Shown here: in pieces, positions 25,028-34,123 of the stretch
Position numbering within the stretch: the stretch's first letter is position 1
Layout: each line of letters starts with the position of its first letter
NCBI GenBank assembly: GCA_039029315.1
Contig: JBCCGK010000094.1
Coordinates: forward strand, 1-47,240
DNA length: 47,240 nucleotides
Direction: 5' to 3'
From: JBCCCJ01 sp039029315
GTDB taxonomy: Bacteria; Bacteroidota; Bacteroidia; J057
Notes under the pieces: generated by a model
What the model was told of the DNA's origin: nothing
What the model saw: only the letters and a program-made list of their open reading frames with translations
Databases searched by the model: none
Made by a program: the position numbers and the translations under genes

Positions 25028-25456
25028 TCAGCTCTTTTTTTGAGCTTTTTTTGCAAGTTTAAGAAACTGATCGCTGCTCAGAAAGCCTTTCTTTCTGGCA
25101 AGGACAGTTCCTGAAGCATCCATAAAGATCAGGTCAGGAATCGACCTGATTTCATGAGAAATGAGGAAAGGATAATTGACAGATAAGTCGGTATCTATCT
25201 TGACATTGATAAAATGCTCATTGAAGTAATCCGCAACTTTGGGATCTGTAAAGACATCTCTGGCCATCATCTTGCACGGCCCACACCAACTGGCATAGGT
25301 ATCAACAAAGATCAGTTTTCCATCTTCGGTAGCCTGGGTTTTTGCCGCCGAGAGGGGGCCTTCAAAAAAAGAAATTTCGGATTGTCCAAGAGCTGGCAAT
25401 GCGCCAAAAAGCATCAGGAAGAAGACAGAGGAAATAAATACTTTCAGTATATTCAT
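25028..25456 (-). CDS. Exported thioredoxin-family protein
   Basis: 142 residues from ATG 25456, which directly starts a signal peptide (MNILKVFISSVFFLMLFGAL, cleavage near ALGQ). The thioredoxin fold carries a canonical WCGPCK with Cys58 and Cys61, so it should be active in the oxidising or reducing of periplasmic disulfides. Downstream motifs fit thioredoxin_7/DsbD-gamma-like proteins: ARDVFTDPKVADYFNEHFIN and IRSIPDLIFMDASG with the cis-Pro. A start 48 bp upstream would put a basic, non-signal segment in front and is unlikely. First gene of the trx-tsaE-ald unit. Confidence 0.88.
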   Translation of the reverse strand: MNILKVFISSVFFLMLFGALPALGQSEISFFEGPLSAAKTQATEDGKLIFVDTYASWCGPCKMMARDVFTDPKVADYFNEHFINVKIDTDLSVNYPFLISHEIRSIPDLIFMDASGTVLARKKGFLSSDQFLKLAKKAQKKS

Positions 25457-25649
25457 CGAAATTGTGGATTGAAAAAATGATTGATGTTTGCAAACGATAT
25501 GCAAGTAATAAAAAAAACGTCAGACAACTATCAGGGTTTGGTTCTGTCTTTATTTTGTGCGAAATTTGGTGTTCCCCACTCAACATTCTCTGATAGTACG
25601 ATACCTGGAATGTGCTCAAATCAACAGGGTCAATAATGATTTGAAGTAG

Positions 25650-28157
25650 ATGAGTAGTCAATCAAGTTCTCCTATCCGGCCAGTAAGGGCCATGATTTTG
25701 GCTGCAATTGGAATTGCAGTTGTCGCCGTTGTTGGGATTGCCATTGTTGCATGGGTGACCTTTCAGGGAGTGGATGATTCATTCAATCAGGTAGTCGAAC
25801 CTCAAAACTATCTCAATGAGGTTAATCTGATTGTCGCAGATCTATTCGAAGCTGAAAGTAGTTTGCGCTCCTATGCCTTGACTGGGAATGAAGATGAATT
25901 GAATCTGTTGAAAGTCAAGATCCAAACCTATTCCAAACGATTGGATCGTCTCAGAACCTATTCCGAAGACGCAAAGGATTTGCTGGTTACCACTGATACC
26001 ATTGCTTATTATGTAAAGGAAAAATATAAAGTTCTGGAAAGCCTAAGCGAAGGAGAATATGTCCTGACAGGAGAATTGATTTGGAATTCACTTCAGGAAA
26101 TGGCCATTCCAGTCGATTCCTTGCTTGACGTGGAAGCAACAGAGGAAGAATCAAAGGAAGAAAACGAGGAAGACGTGAGCATTCCCCCCTTTACAGAGGA
26201 ACAAATCAAACGTCTGGCCTTGAAATTGGGAATCACAGAAGAAGAAGTCTCCTTATTTGCAGATTGGAATGCTGAAACCTGGCTCAGCAATATGGTTGCC
26301 ATCACCTCTGAGGATGAGCTTCAGCAGAGTAGGGGAGATGGTCTGGATATTCTCATGAAACGAGATCAGTATTTGACAGGGAAATTGTTGAAGGCCACCA
26401 GAGCCTATCAGAATCAGTCACTGGCTGAAGAGAAAGGAAAAAGAGGTAATCTGGATATCATGATTGAGCAGAATCAGGATTATCTGGGACTGGCGGCCTT
26501 ATTGGTCGTGGTTTTCTGTTTGTTGTTGTTATGGAACATCTTTCGAAGCCTCGATCGCAACAAACAACTACAAGAACAACTGGAAGAAGAAAAAGCCAGA
26601 GCGGAAAAACTGGCTGCTGCCAAAGAGGAGTTTCTGGCCAATATGAGCCATGAAATTCGAACTCCAATGAACGCTGTGATTGGTTTTGCTGAACAATTGG
26701 CCGGGACAAGACTGGATTCGAAGCAAAAAAATATGCTCAATCCTATCAGGCAATCAGCCAATTATCTGCTTGCCTTGATCAATGATGTCCTGGATTATTC
26801 CAAGATGGATGCCGGTGCTTTCAGGCTGGAACAAACCAACTTTCGGGTGGTTCCGGTGATACAGGAGGTCATTACCACCTTTGCGCATTCTGCGCAAAGG
26901 AAACAGGTTCAGTTGAGATATGTTCCCAATGGAGAACTGCCTGAAATTCTGTTGGGAGATCCCCTGCGCCTCAGACAAATGCTGTTCAATCTGGTCGGCA
27001 ATGCAGTCAAATTCACTGAAAAAGGAAAAATCGAAGTATCTACTTCCTTTCATGCCAGGGAACGAGCCACTACGGGCAAAATGGTGATCGCGGTCAAAGA
27101 CACTGGAATCGGGATTCCCCCAGATCGGATTGATTCTGTTTTTTCTGACTTTGAGCAAGCAGACAGTAGCACAACACGCAAATATGGAGGCACAGGACTT
27201 GGGCTTCCAATTACCAAGCGATTGGCGGAGGTGCACGGAGGGACAATTTCTATCAGAAGCGAAAAAGGAAAAGGAACTACAGTAACCTTGCATATTCCCT
27301 ATGAGATTGGGACGAGGGTGGAAGAAGAGCCTGTAGAGAAGCTCGGACTTCCCAGCCATCAATCTCTCAAAGGCTTGAAAGTTCTTCTGGCAGACGATGA
27401 ACCCTACAACCAACAGTTGATCAAAGTCATCATGGACAAATGGGAGATCCATCTGGATGCGGTGGACAACGGGCGGAGAGTCATTGACAAGCTGAGAGCA
27501 GACAATTCCTATGATTTGATCCTCATGGATCTTCAGATGCCAGAAATGGATGGAATGGAAAGTACACGCTACATTCGCCAAAAACTAAAACTCGACATCC
27601 CGATCCTAGCCATGACTGCGACTTCAACAGAAAAAGAAATTGCAGAAGCGCGACATGCAGGCATGAATGCGCATCTGCTCAAGCCTTTTCAGGAAGTCGA
27701 ACTCCTCTCCCTCTTGTCATCCTGGCTGACTCCGCCTCAAGGCACTACAATTGAGCCTATACCTGCAAAAAATGATTCCTCTGCTATGGATGATCCGTCA
27801 AAATCCTATGACCTCAAGACCTTGTACAAGCTGTCCAATCAGGATCGCAAGATGGTGCTCAAAATGCTCAAATTGTTCCAGGGACGCTCACAATCCCATT
27901 TATTGGAGCTCAAGCGCGCTCTGAAAAACAAGGACTATGTAGCACTGGGAGCCAGAGCACACCAAATGATTCCTTCCTGTCGTCATTTAGGATTGGATTT
28001 TTTGGTCTCACAACTGAGTTATATGGAATCGATGGTCAAGAAGAATGAGATTGACCCAGAGGCATTTCACCAAGCGGTGGATCTGATAGAATCCGAATTC
28101 AAAGTCGTCACGGGCCAGATTGATGCAGACATCAAAAAACTGGAGCTGGAAGACTAA
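25650..28157 (+). CDS. Hybrid sensor histidine kinase (HisKA-HATPase-REC-HPt)
   Basis: 835 residues. TM1 about 14-38; an extracytoplasmic helical sensor region 40-275 resembling a CHASE3/four-helix domain, with an acidic insert (EEESKEENEEDV) near 164-175; TM2 about 278-299; a short coiled linker. HisKA with phospho-acceptor H334 in NMSHEIRTPMNAVIGF. HATPase with N-box (NLVGNAVKF), DTGIGIP and GGTGLGL. REC domain from about 575 with D627 in ILMDLQMPEMDG. HPt at the C-terminus with H771 in ARAHQMIPSC. It contains a full internal phosphorelay (His-Asp-His), so an external response regulator should take the phosphate. No partner is adjacent; the nearest regulator is the NtrC-type gene at 29163. 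Confidence 0.93.
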   Translation: MSSQSSSPIRPVRAMILAAIGIAVVAVVGIAIVAWVTFQGVDDSFNQVVEPQNYLNEVNLIVADLFEAESSLRSYALTGNEDELNLLKVKIQTYSKRLDRLRTYSEDAKDLLVTTDTIAYYVKEKYKVLESLSEGEYVLTGELIWNSLQEMAIPVDSLLDVEATEEESKEENEEDVSIPPFTEEQIKRLALKLGITEEEVSLFADWNAETWLSNMVAITSEDELQQSRGDGLDILMKRDQYLTGKLLKATRAYQNQSLAEEKGKRGNLDIMIEQNQDYLGLAALLVVVFCLLLLWNIFRSLDRNKQLQEQLEEEKARAEKLAAAKEEFLANMSHEIRTPMNAVIGFAEQLAGTRLDSKQKNMLNPIRQSANYLLALINDVLDYSKMDAGAFRLEQTNFRVVPVIQEVITTFAHSAQRKQVQLRYVPNGELPEILLGDPLRLRQMLFNLVGNAVKFTEKGKIEVSTSFHARERATTGKMVIAVKDTGIGIPPDRIDSVFSDFEQADSSTTRKYGGTGLGLPITKRLAEVHGGTISIRSEKGKGTTVTLHIPYEIGTRVEEEPVEKLGLPSHQSLKGLKVLLADDEPYNQQLIKVIMDKWEIHLDAVDNGRRVIDKLRADNSYDLILMDLQMPEMDGMESTRYIRQKLKLDIPILAMTATSTEKEIAEARHAGMNAHLLKPFQEVELLSLLSSWLTPPQGTTIEPIPAKNDSSAMDDPSKSYDLKTLYKLSNQDRKMVLKMLKLFQGRSQSHLLELKRALKNKDYVALGARAHQMIPSCRHLGLDFLVSQLSYMESMVKKNEIDPEAFHQAVDLIESEFKVVTGQIDADIKKLELED

Positions 28158-28237
28158 TCTTGCAGAAAGGGAATTGTGGAGATGATCGGCAGACTATCTT
28201 CAGTGTTTGCCTATCAAAGATGGCCCAGCTTTCTCTA

Positions 28238-28387
28238 AGAGACTGTTTTGGAATCTGTGCTGAGAATTTTTTTCTCAGCCAAGGCCCTTTTTTGTTCTCA
28301 TAGCGGTGCTATGGGAACAAAAAAAGCCGCAGAATGAGGAAAAAATACGCATACAAAAAATAAGTAATAGATTTCCAAACAGTCTCT
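28238..28387. mobile_element. MITE-like element, copy 2 (150 bp)
   Basis: Left end AGAGACTGTTTTGGAATCT (28238-28256); right end AGATTTCCAAACAGTCTCT (28369-28387). The outer 11 bp pair perfectly and the rest with small slips. Internally it has GCTGAGAA/TTCTCAGC and a long stem TTTTTTGTTC/GAACAAAAAA enclosing CATAGC-GGT-GCTATG. Non-coding. The ends match the element at 19020-19201 but the interior does not clearly align. The rest of 28158-28538 has only the terminator. Confidence 0.7.
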
Positions 28388-28479
28388 AAAGAGGTTCTAG
28401 ATCATTGCTATGCACCTATGACGGCCTAACAAGCTGTCTCCTGTTACTATTTTTCATACAGAATCTAATCATACCCACA

Positions 28480-28511
28480 AAAAAACAGGACCTCAAAAGG
28501 TCCTGTTTTTT
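28480..28511. terminator. Bidirectional rho-independent terminator
   Basis: Perfect 13-bp stem AAAAAACAGGACC / GGTCCTGTTTTTT with the hexaloop TCAAAA, followed by T on both strands. It would end the hybrid kinase transcript (plus) and the small gene at 28539 (minus). Confidence 0.88.
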
Positions 28512-28538
28512 TGTATATCTTTCGTTCAAGCAGTAAAA

Positions 28539-28865
28539 TTAGCCTCGCCGCTTGAATTTGAATTTTCCGCTTTGAGAAAACATTTCTCCTCGATCTTCGG
28601 ACAGATTGAAATTCACAGAGGTATTTCTTGAAGATTTATTTCTTGGAGATGTATTGATACGAGGACGAATTCTTCCTGAAGGAATGGTGGCTGCTGGAGT
28701 CATACCAGCAGAAGAGTCAAGTCTGATAGGTGCATCTAAGGCATCAGCTTTATGAATAGAGATCTTATATTCTCCTTCATATTGATGGTGATTTAGAAAG
28801 TCTTTGATTGCTTCCAACATCCCGTCATTCACCTCACGGCCCAGAATCCTTAAATCTAAATGCAT
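28539..28865 (-). CDS. Small basic hypothetical protein
   Basis: 108 residues, no signal or TM. The N-terminal half looks folded (MHLDLRILGREVNDGMLEAI, KDFLNHHQYEGEYKISIHKA); the C-terminal half is disordered and Ser/Asn/Arg-rich, ending FSQSGKFKFKRRG. It is followed by a strong terminator 27 bp downstream, which supports it being a real gene. No family recognised. Confidence 0.6.
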   Translation of the reverse strand: MHLDLRILGREVNDGMLEAIKDFLNHHQYEGEYKISIHKADALDAPIRLDSSAGMTPAATIPSGRIRPRINTSPRNKSSRNTSVNFNLSEDRGEMFSQSGKFKFKRRG

Positions 28866-29133
28866 GTTTCTTCAATTACAAGTTAAAGTTAAGAACGAAT
28901 GGCAGCAGGATATGTTTCAGTCCTTAACTGTTAATATTCAATCAATGTTTGGACGAGTTGGTGTAAAGACAAGTCACTTATCCTCAGGGATGAAGGTAAT
29001 GAAAAAAAATCAATCTATTTCAATATTTTTTCAAAAATGAAATACATCATCGCCTATTGTCAAGGCTGAGATGTCCACTTTTTGCTGATTCTGTCTGAAA
29101 AATTTTCTTCTCAATCTGCGAAAAATTATTTAC
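28866..29133. other. Divergent spacer, no gene seen
   Basis: About 300 bp between the small basic gene and the NtrC-type regulator. It must hold promoters for both. Apart from the -7 box at 29134 I see no clear dyad or repeat. Confidence 0.5.
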
Positions 29134-29141
29134 TATATTTG
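29134..29141 (+). promoter_or_regulatory. -7 box of the NtrC-type regulator
   Basis: TATATTTG fits TAnnTTTG and lies 21 bp before ATG 29163, which supports that start over an in-frame upstream one at 29082. Confidence 0.55.
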
Positions 29142-29162
29142 GGCCAAAATCATACTTTTCTT

Positions 29163-30515
29163 ATGGCTGAAGCAGGAAAGTTTCTCATATATGTTGTGGA
29201 AGATGATGAGTGGTACCGCGAACTGCTGGGGTACAACCTGGAACTGAATCCTGACCATGAAGTCCACAAGTTCGAAACCGCAGGAGAATGCCTTAAGGTG
29301 TTGGACAAGCGCCCGGATATGATTACCCTTGATTATAGCCTGCCTGACATGGAAGGAGGGGAAGCGCTGAATCAAATCAAAGGATACGATCCTGATATTG
29401 AGGTGGTGATCATTTCTGAACAAAAGGATGTCGAAACAGCTGCCAAACTGATCAAGGCCGGGGCATTTGATTACATTGCCAAAGTCGAGGACATTCGGGA
29501 TCGGCTGCTTAGTTTGGTTAACCATGTTCGCAACAAGCAATCGCTCAAAACCCGTCTGAATAGCCTGCAAAAGATGGTGGAGCAAAAGTATGATTTTGAG
29601 AAGAGTATCATCGGCACTAGTGTTCCCATCAAGAAGGTATTCAGCTTAATTGAAAAAGCGATAAAGACTAATATCACTGTAACGGTGACCGGAGAGACAG
29701 GGACAGGCAAGGAATTGGTTGCAAAAGCGATCCATTTTAATTCCAAACGTAAAGATCATCCTTTCGTCCCTGTGAATATGGCGGCGATTCCCAGTGAACT
29801 CATTGAAAGTGAATTATTTGGGCATGAGAAAGGGGCTTTCACCGGGGCGCATATCCGGCGGTTGGGCAAATTCGAGGAAGCACACAAAGGAACCCTTTTT
29901 CTGGATGAAATTGGGGAAATGGACATCACCTTTCAGGCCAAACTCCTCCGTGCATTGCAGGAAAGAGAAATCATTCGAATCGGTAGCAACAAGGCTGTCA
30001 AAGTAGACTGTCGAATCATTGTGGCAACCAATCGGAATCTGGTAGAAGAAGTGAAGGCGGGAAATTTCAGGGAAGACTTGTACTATCGATTGTTTGGATT
30101 GCCGATCGAACTGCCCCCTTTGAGAGAAAGGGGAAAAGATGTCGTCATACTTGCGAATTATTTTCTAGATAATTTTTCCAAAGAAAATGAACTGGGAGCA
30201 CTTCATTTCTCGCCAGATGCCAAACGAAAACTCCTCTCATATCACTATCCCGGCAACATCCGGGAACTCAAATCTGTGGTTGAGCTTGCTGCCGTCATGA
30301 CAAATACCCCCGAGATTGACGAAGAAGTGCTTACCTTCAGTACCCATGATGCCTTACCTGAGGTGCTCAATGACGATTTTACCCTCAAGGACTACAACAA
30401 CCGAATCATCGATCTGTACCTGGACAAGTATGACAACAATGTCAAGCTTGTTGCAGATAAACTCGATATCGGTGCTTCTACCATTTACCGTATGATCAAA
30501 GAGCGGAAAGAATGA
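29163..30515 (+). CDS. NtrC-family sigma-54 response regulator
   Basis: 450 residues. Receiver domain 1-120 with acidic pocket VVEDDE and phospho-acceptor D57 in ITLDYSLPDMEG. AAA+ sigma-54 interaction domain about 145-375: Walker A GETGTGKE (177-184), the sigma-54-binding loop GAFTGA (224-229), Walker B LFLDEIGEMD and the arginine-finger region FREDLYYRL. C-terminal Fis-type HTH (VKLVADKLDIGASTIYRMIK). All elements needed to drive sigma-54 promoters are intact. No kinase is adjacent. Its stop overlaps the start of serA by 4 bp, so the two are co-translated, an odd pairing of regulator and biosynthetic enzyme. The upstream in-frame extension (to 29082) lies before the promoter box. Confidence 0.93.
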   Translation: MAEAGKFLIYVVEDDEWYRELLGYNLELNPDHEVHKFETAGECLKVLDKRPDMITLDYSLPDMEGGEALNQIKGYDPDIEVVIISEQKDVETAAKLIKAGAFDYIAKVEDIRDRLLSLVNHVRNKQSLKTRLNSLQKMVEQKYDFEKSIIGTSVPIKKVFSLIEKAIKTNITVTVTGETGTGKELVAKAIHFNSKRKDHPFVPVNMAAIPSELIESELFGHEKGAFTGAHIRRLGKFEEAHKGTLFLDEIGEMDITFQAKLLRALQEREIIRIGSNKAVKVDCRIIVATNRNLVEEVKAGNFREDLYYRLFGLPIELPPLRERGKDVVILANYFLDNFSKENELGALHFSPDAKRKLLSYHYPGNIRELKSVVELAAVMTNTPEIDEEVLTFSTHDALPEVLNDDFTLKDYNNRIIDLYLDKYDNNVKLVADKLDIGASTIYRMIKERKE

Positions 30516-31738
30516 GTCAAACTTCTTATCCCAAGAGCCGAATCAAGGCCTTGATTTTAGAAAACATCCATCCACAAGCAGAAAGTATTTTTCAGGGGGA
30601 AGGCTACCAGATCGAAACCATCGGTCGTGCACTCTCTGAAGAAGAATTGTGTGAAAAAATTAAAGACGTCCATATCATCGGGATACGGTCAAAAACCCAT
30701 ATTACCCGAAAAGTCCTTGAACATGCCAATCGACTGTGGGTCGTCGGTGCCTTCTGTATTGGCACCAATCAAATTGATTTGGAAGCCTGTGCCACACATG
30801 GGGTCATCGCTTTCAATGCGCCCTTCAGCAATACGCGTTCGGTTGTGGAATTGGCCATCGGGGAAATCATCATGCTTATGCGTCGAATTCCTTCCATGAG
30901 TCAGGGCATGCATCAGGGCAAGTGGAACAAATCTGCGACCAATAGTTTTGAAATCCGGGGAAAAAAGCTGGGGATCGTTGGGTATGGAAATATCGGGGCA
31001 CAATTGTCCGTGCTGGCAGAAGCATTGGGCATGCAAGTGTACTATCATGACCTGGTCGAGAAACTGACCCTGGGCAATGCGGTTCGTACTGCTAGCCTGC
31101 ACGATCTGCTAGGGAAAGTAGATGTTGTAACGCTTCATGTGGATGGCCGGCCCGAAAATCGTATGACATTTGGAGAGCCGGAATTCCAGGCAATGAAACC
31201 AGGGTCAATTTTTCTGAACCTGAGTAGAGGATTTGTGGTCGATATTCCCTCTCTAGTGAAGCATCTCCATAGTGGACATATTCTGGGAGCTGCAGTAGAT
31301 GTTTACCCTCAAGAACCCAAAAGCAATCAGGAAGAATTCTTGTCTGAGTTGAGAGGCATGGACAATGTCATTCTGACCCCTCATATTGGAGGAAGCACAC
31401 AGGAGGCCCAGCACAATATAGCTCAATACGTTCCTGCCCAGATCATAGACTATTTTAACTCCGGTAGCAGCTTTGGCAGTGTCAACTTTCCCAATCTGCA
31501 ATTACCTTCTCAAGGGAATGCCCATCGATTGATTCATATTCACCGCAATGTGCCGGGAATCATGGCCAAGATCAATCAGGTGTTGGCCAAGCATCACATC
31601 AACATCGAAGGCTCCTATCTGAAAACCAATGAAGATATTGGCTATGTGATCATGGACATCAACAGGGCCCATGATGAAAAGGTGTTGGAAGAACTCAAAT
31701 CCATCAAGGATACCATTCGGTTTCGGGTATTGTATTAA
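30512..31738 (+). CDS. serA: D-3-phosphoglycerate dehydrogenase
   Basis: 408 residues. Oxidises 3-phosphoglycerate to 3-phosphohydroxypyruvate with NAD, the first step of serine synthesis. Catalytic/substrate domain, then a Rossmann fold with GIVGYGNIGAQLSVLAEALG (about 154-173), SRGFVVDIPSL with the active-site Arg region, and a GGSTQEAQ segment containing the catalytic His neighbourhood (LTPHIGGST). The C-terminal ACT domain (about 340-408, HIHRNVPGIMAKINQVLAKH) suggests serine feedback, as in the E. coli type. The start overlaps the upstream regulator's stop by 4 bp. Confidence 0.95.
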   Translation: MSQTSYPKSRIKALILENIHPQAESIFQGEGYQIETIGRALSEEELCEKIKDVHIIGIRSKTHITRKVLEHANRLWVVGAFCIGTNQIDLEACATHGVIAFNAPFSNTRSVVELAIGEIIMLMRRIPSMSQGMHQGKWNKSATNSFEIRGKKLGIVGYGNIGAQLSVLAEALGMQVYYHDLVEKLTLGNAVRTASLHDLLGKVDVVTLHVDGRPENRMTFGEPEFQAMKPGSIFLNLSRGFVVDIPSLVKHLHSGHILGAAVDVYPQEPKSNQEEFLSELRGMDNVILTPHIGGSTQEAQHNIAQYVPAQIIDYFNSGSSFGSVNFPNLQLPSQGNAHRLIHIHRNVPGIMAKINQVLAKHHINIEGSYLKTNEDIGYVIMDINRAHDEKVLEELKSIKDTIRFRVLY

Positions 31739-31813
31739 GGGATAGTTGACAATGTGAGGTCCAGAAAAAGAAAACTGATCAAGACATGAATTTCGATCAT
31801 AAATTGCATCTTC

Positions 31814-32194
31814 ATGAAACTACGTTGTACACAAAATAGCATCCGAATCCGTGTTCGGAAGTCTGATCTCCACTCCCTTGCACAAGAGAAGGTGATTCGT
31901 GAACATGTACATATAGGAAAGGATGAAGTATTCTGGTTTGAATTGGCGATCACAGACAATGCAGACATAGATGTCCGATTCCAGGGAGGAGGATTGAGAG
32001 TGATGCTTCCAGTAGAACAAGCTGCCGCATGGATGGAGAGTCAGCAGGTTGGGATGGAGTATGCTCGACCGGTGGAAGGGGAAGAAGTCTTACACGTGCT
32101 GATCGAGAAAGACTTTCCTTGTCTGGATCGGGAAAATGAAGACAAGTCTGATACGTTTTTTGAGCTATCCCCCAATCAAGCAGATGCTTGTTGA
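31814..32194 (+). CDS. DUF7009-like conserved protein
   Basis: 126 residues, cytosolic. It opens MKLRCTQNSIRIRVRKSDLH and has FQGGGLRVMLPVEQAAAWME and a conserved LIEKDFPCLDRENEDKSDTF block near the end, as in the small Bacteroidota family now called DUF7009. It has Cys at 5, at about 107 and at the C-terminus, so metal binding is conceivable. It follows serA by 75 bp on the same strand. Function unknown. Confidence 0.75.
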   Translation: MKLRCTQNSIRIRVRKSDLHSLAQEKVIREHVHIGKDEVFWFELAITDNADIDVRFQGGGLRVMLPVEQAAAWMESQQVGMEYARPVEGEEVLHVLIEKDFPCLDRENEDKSDTFFELSPNQADAC

Positions 32195-32216
32195 GCAAGG
32201 GGATAAGGGGCTAACA

Positions 32217-33407
32217 TTACAGACTCATCAAAAATTCAGATAGTTTGGTTCCTTTTGGTAAGCCCATTTTTTTGCGAATCCGGTAGCTTGTGATCCGCAC
32301 GCTATTGGCAGCTATTCCCTGTAGTGCTGCGATTTCATTGGTGGACAAATTCAGTTTGAGAAGGGCGCAGAGACGGAGGTCCCCAGCTGTCAATTTGGGG
32401 TATTCCTGTTTCAGGTGGGAAAGGAATCCTTTGTGGATTTCTCTAAACTGGCGATTGAATTCTTCCCAGTTCTGATCAATACTCAGATGTTGTTCTACCT
32501 GTCGCTTCATGCGATGGATGAGTGCATTGGCTTCAGGACTAGAGCTAGCTTCCAAAGAACCCAGTTGAGCTTTAAACTCAGTGATCATCTGATTGCGCTG
32601 AGCCAGATTGAGGGACATGGCAGTCAGTTGCTTGCGTTTGTGCTCCAGATCCAATTCCAGAGATTGCTGAAGGTCTCTGGAGGCATCCAGTTTCTGAACA
32701 GTTTCCTGCAATTTGTTGCTCAAGAGAATGGTCTTTTTTTGACTTCGAAAGCTCCACCAACTCCAGATCACAAGGATGAGGACACTCAGAAGGATAACCG
32801 CAAGAAGCAAGGTCAACCCTCCTTGGTTTTCTGAAGAAATGTCCATCCCGGAACCATCTTCAGAAGACGTTTTTTCCAGCGACATATACAAGCTTCCAAT
32901 GAGATGTAAGAGCGAATCCCGATCGTTCTCAGAGAGGAGTTTGGTACAGGAAGGAGTATTCATCAGCAATGTCAGGTGCTCGAAAGCAATGGATTTGTCG
33001 GGATGTCTCAGGCTTATCTCTACCAATTTGTTATTCATCTCGCACATAAAGAAGGTATTCTGCGTTTCTTCTGCGCAAGTACTTGCCTCTTTGAAGAGTT
33101 GAATGGACGCATCAAGCTGTTGCTGCCGTTCTCTGATGTCTCCCAAACGGCGCAGAATCTCACAGTCGATAGACAGGAAATCAATAGATTTTACCTTGAT
33201 GCGCAAAAGATCAAGATATCGGTAGGCTGAATCAAGATCCGTTTCTCCCCAATGTTGGATCTTCCTTTGCAAGGCATTCAGCTCTGAATAAGATGCCTCC
33301 TGAGGAATGGGAAGAGGATTCCAGCGAATGGGTTGAGTCAAAGCGAGAGTTGAGCCAAAACAGAAGAGCCACAACTCCAAAAGTGCGATAATCTGTATAT
33401 GGGACAT
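32217..33407 (-). CDS. TPR - transmembrane - LuxR-type HTH regulator
   Basis: 396 residues. Signal/anchor at the N-terminus (ending STLALTQ). Residues about 40-170 are TPR-like helices (LDSAYRYLDLLRIKV, DASIQLFKEASTCAEET), predicted periplasmic. TM about 200-218 (LTLLLAVILLSVLILVIWSW). Coiled coil about 225-290 (NKLQETVQKLDASRDLQQSL). The C-terminal domain about 335-390 is a GerE/LuxR-like helix-turn-helix (LTAGDLRLCALLKLNLSTNE, RITSYRIRKKMGL). This membrane-spanning one-component layout is common in Bacteroidota. It converges on the DUF7009 gene and is divergent from the GNAT gene; its target is unknown. Confidence 0.87.
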   Translation of the reverse strand: MSHIQIIALLELWLFCFGSTLALTQPIRWNPLPIPQEASYSELNALQRKIQHWGETDLDSAYRYLDLLRIKVKSIDFLSIDCEILRRLGDIRERQQQLDASIQLFKEASTCAEETQNTFFMCEMNNKLVEISLRHPDKSIAFEHLTLLMNTPSCTKLLSENDRDSLLHLIGSLYMSLEKTSSEDGSGMDISSENQGGLTLLLAVILLSVLILVIWSWWSFRSQKKTILLSNKLQETVQKLDASRDLQQSLELDLEHKRKQLTAMSLNLAQRNQMITEFKAQLGSLEASSSPEANALIHRMKRQVEQHLSIDQNWEEFNRQFREIHKGFLSHLKQEYPKLTAGDLRLCALLKLNLSTNEIAALQGIAANSVRITSYRIRKKMGLPKGTKLSEFLMSL

Positions 33408-33484
33408 CTCCGGAAAGATAGGGGAGTTCCTGAATAAATGCTATTTTTCGTGCTTGAAACTCGCCATTAACCTCTATCAACCCC

Positions 33485-34033
33485 ATGTATACACAAACTG
33501 CCCGCTTGACCCTTCGTCCACTTAGAATGACTGATCTGGAAGAAGTTTATGGATACCGCAAAGATCCCGAAGTGGTTCGATATCAAAGCTTTGAGCCATT
33601 TACGAGAGAGATGACCAGCGACTTTATGAAAGAACAAGCTGGTTTGATCTTTCACAAGGCAGGCCAATGGGTACAAATTGGCTTTGCTTTGACAGAAACA
33701 GACAAATTGGTTGGAGATTGTGCTGTCAAACGGTTTGCTCATGAACCACTGATTGTGGAGATTGGGTATACCATCGCAAGAGAACACCAAAGACAAGGCT
33801 ATGCCAGAGAGGGAATTTCAGGATTGCTGAACTTTTTATTTCAACAAAAACAGATTCATAAAGTACAGGCACTCATTGATGTTCGCAACATTGCAAGTAT
33901 CCGCTTTGTCGAGAAACTTGGCTTTCAGAAAGAAGGGCATTTCCGAGAGAACTATTTTGAGAATGGTCAATGGTGGGATGAAGTGCAGTATGGCTTGTTG
34001 AGATCAGCGTTTCGGTTGGGAAGTTCAGGATAG
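33485..34033 (+). CDS. GNAT acetyltransferase, RimJ/RimL type
   Basis: 182 residues. Opens with the family's strand TARLTLRPLRMTDLEEVYGY. The acetyl-CoA loop is in AREHQRQGYAREGISGLLNF (Q/RxxGxG-type). A later segment ALIDVRNIASIRFVEKLGFQ with GHFRENYFENGQWWDEVQYG is typical of RimJ/RimL (N-alpha-acetyl or aminoglycoside-like) enzymes. Substrate cannot be stated. It stands 77 bp from the divergent LuxR-type regulator. Confidence 0.9.
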   Translation: MYTQTARLTLRPLRMTDLEEVYGYRKDPEVVRYQSFEPFTREMTSDFMKEQAGLIFHKAGQWVQIGFALTETDKLVGDCAVKRFAHEPLIVEIGYTIAREHQRQGYAREGISGLLNFLFQQKQIHKVQALIDVRNIASIRFVEKLGFQKEGHFRENYFENGQWWDEVQYGLLRSAFRLGSSG

Positions 34034-34123
34034 ATTTCAATCAAGGCTGTTCAAGCAAGAACTCTTCACTCCCTTCTTTTTCTCCTTGATTCCCCAGCTT
34101 ATTCTTTGCAATTTTGCAGCCGG

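Noticed and set aside
31833..31847. 15-bp identity AAAATAGCATCCGAA with 39839-39853, just before the tRNA
   Set aside because: A single 15-bp match is expected by chance in a window of this size; one copy is inside the DUF7009 gene.
34034..34123. PyrR-bound attenuator leader before pyrR
   Set aside because: The spacer is short and shows no terminator/antiterminator pair, so RNA-level control is not supported here.
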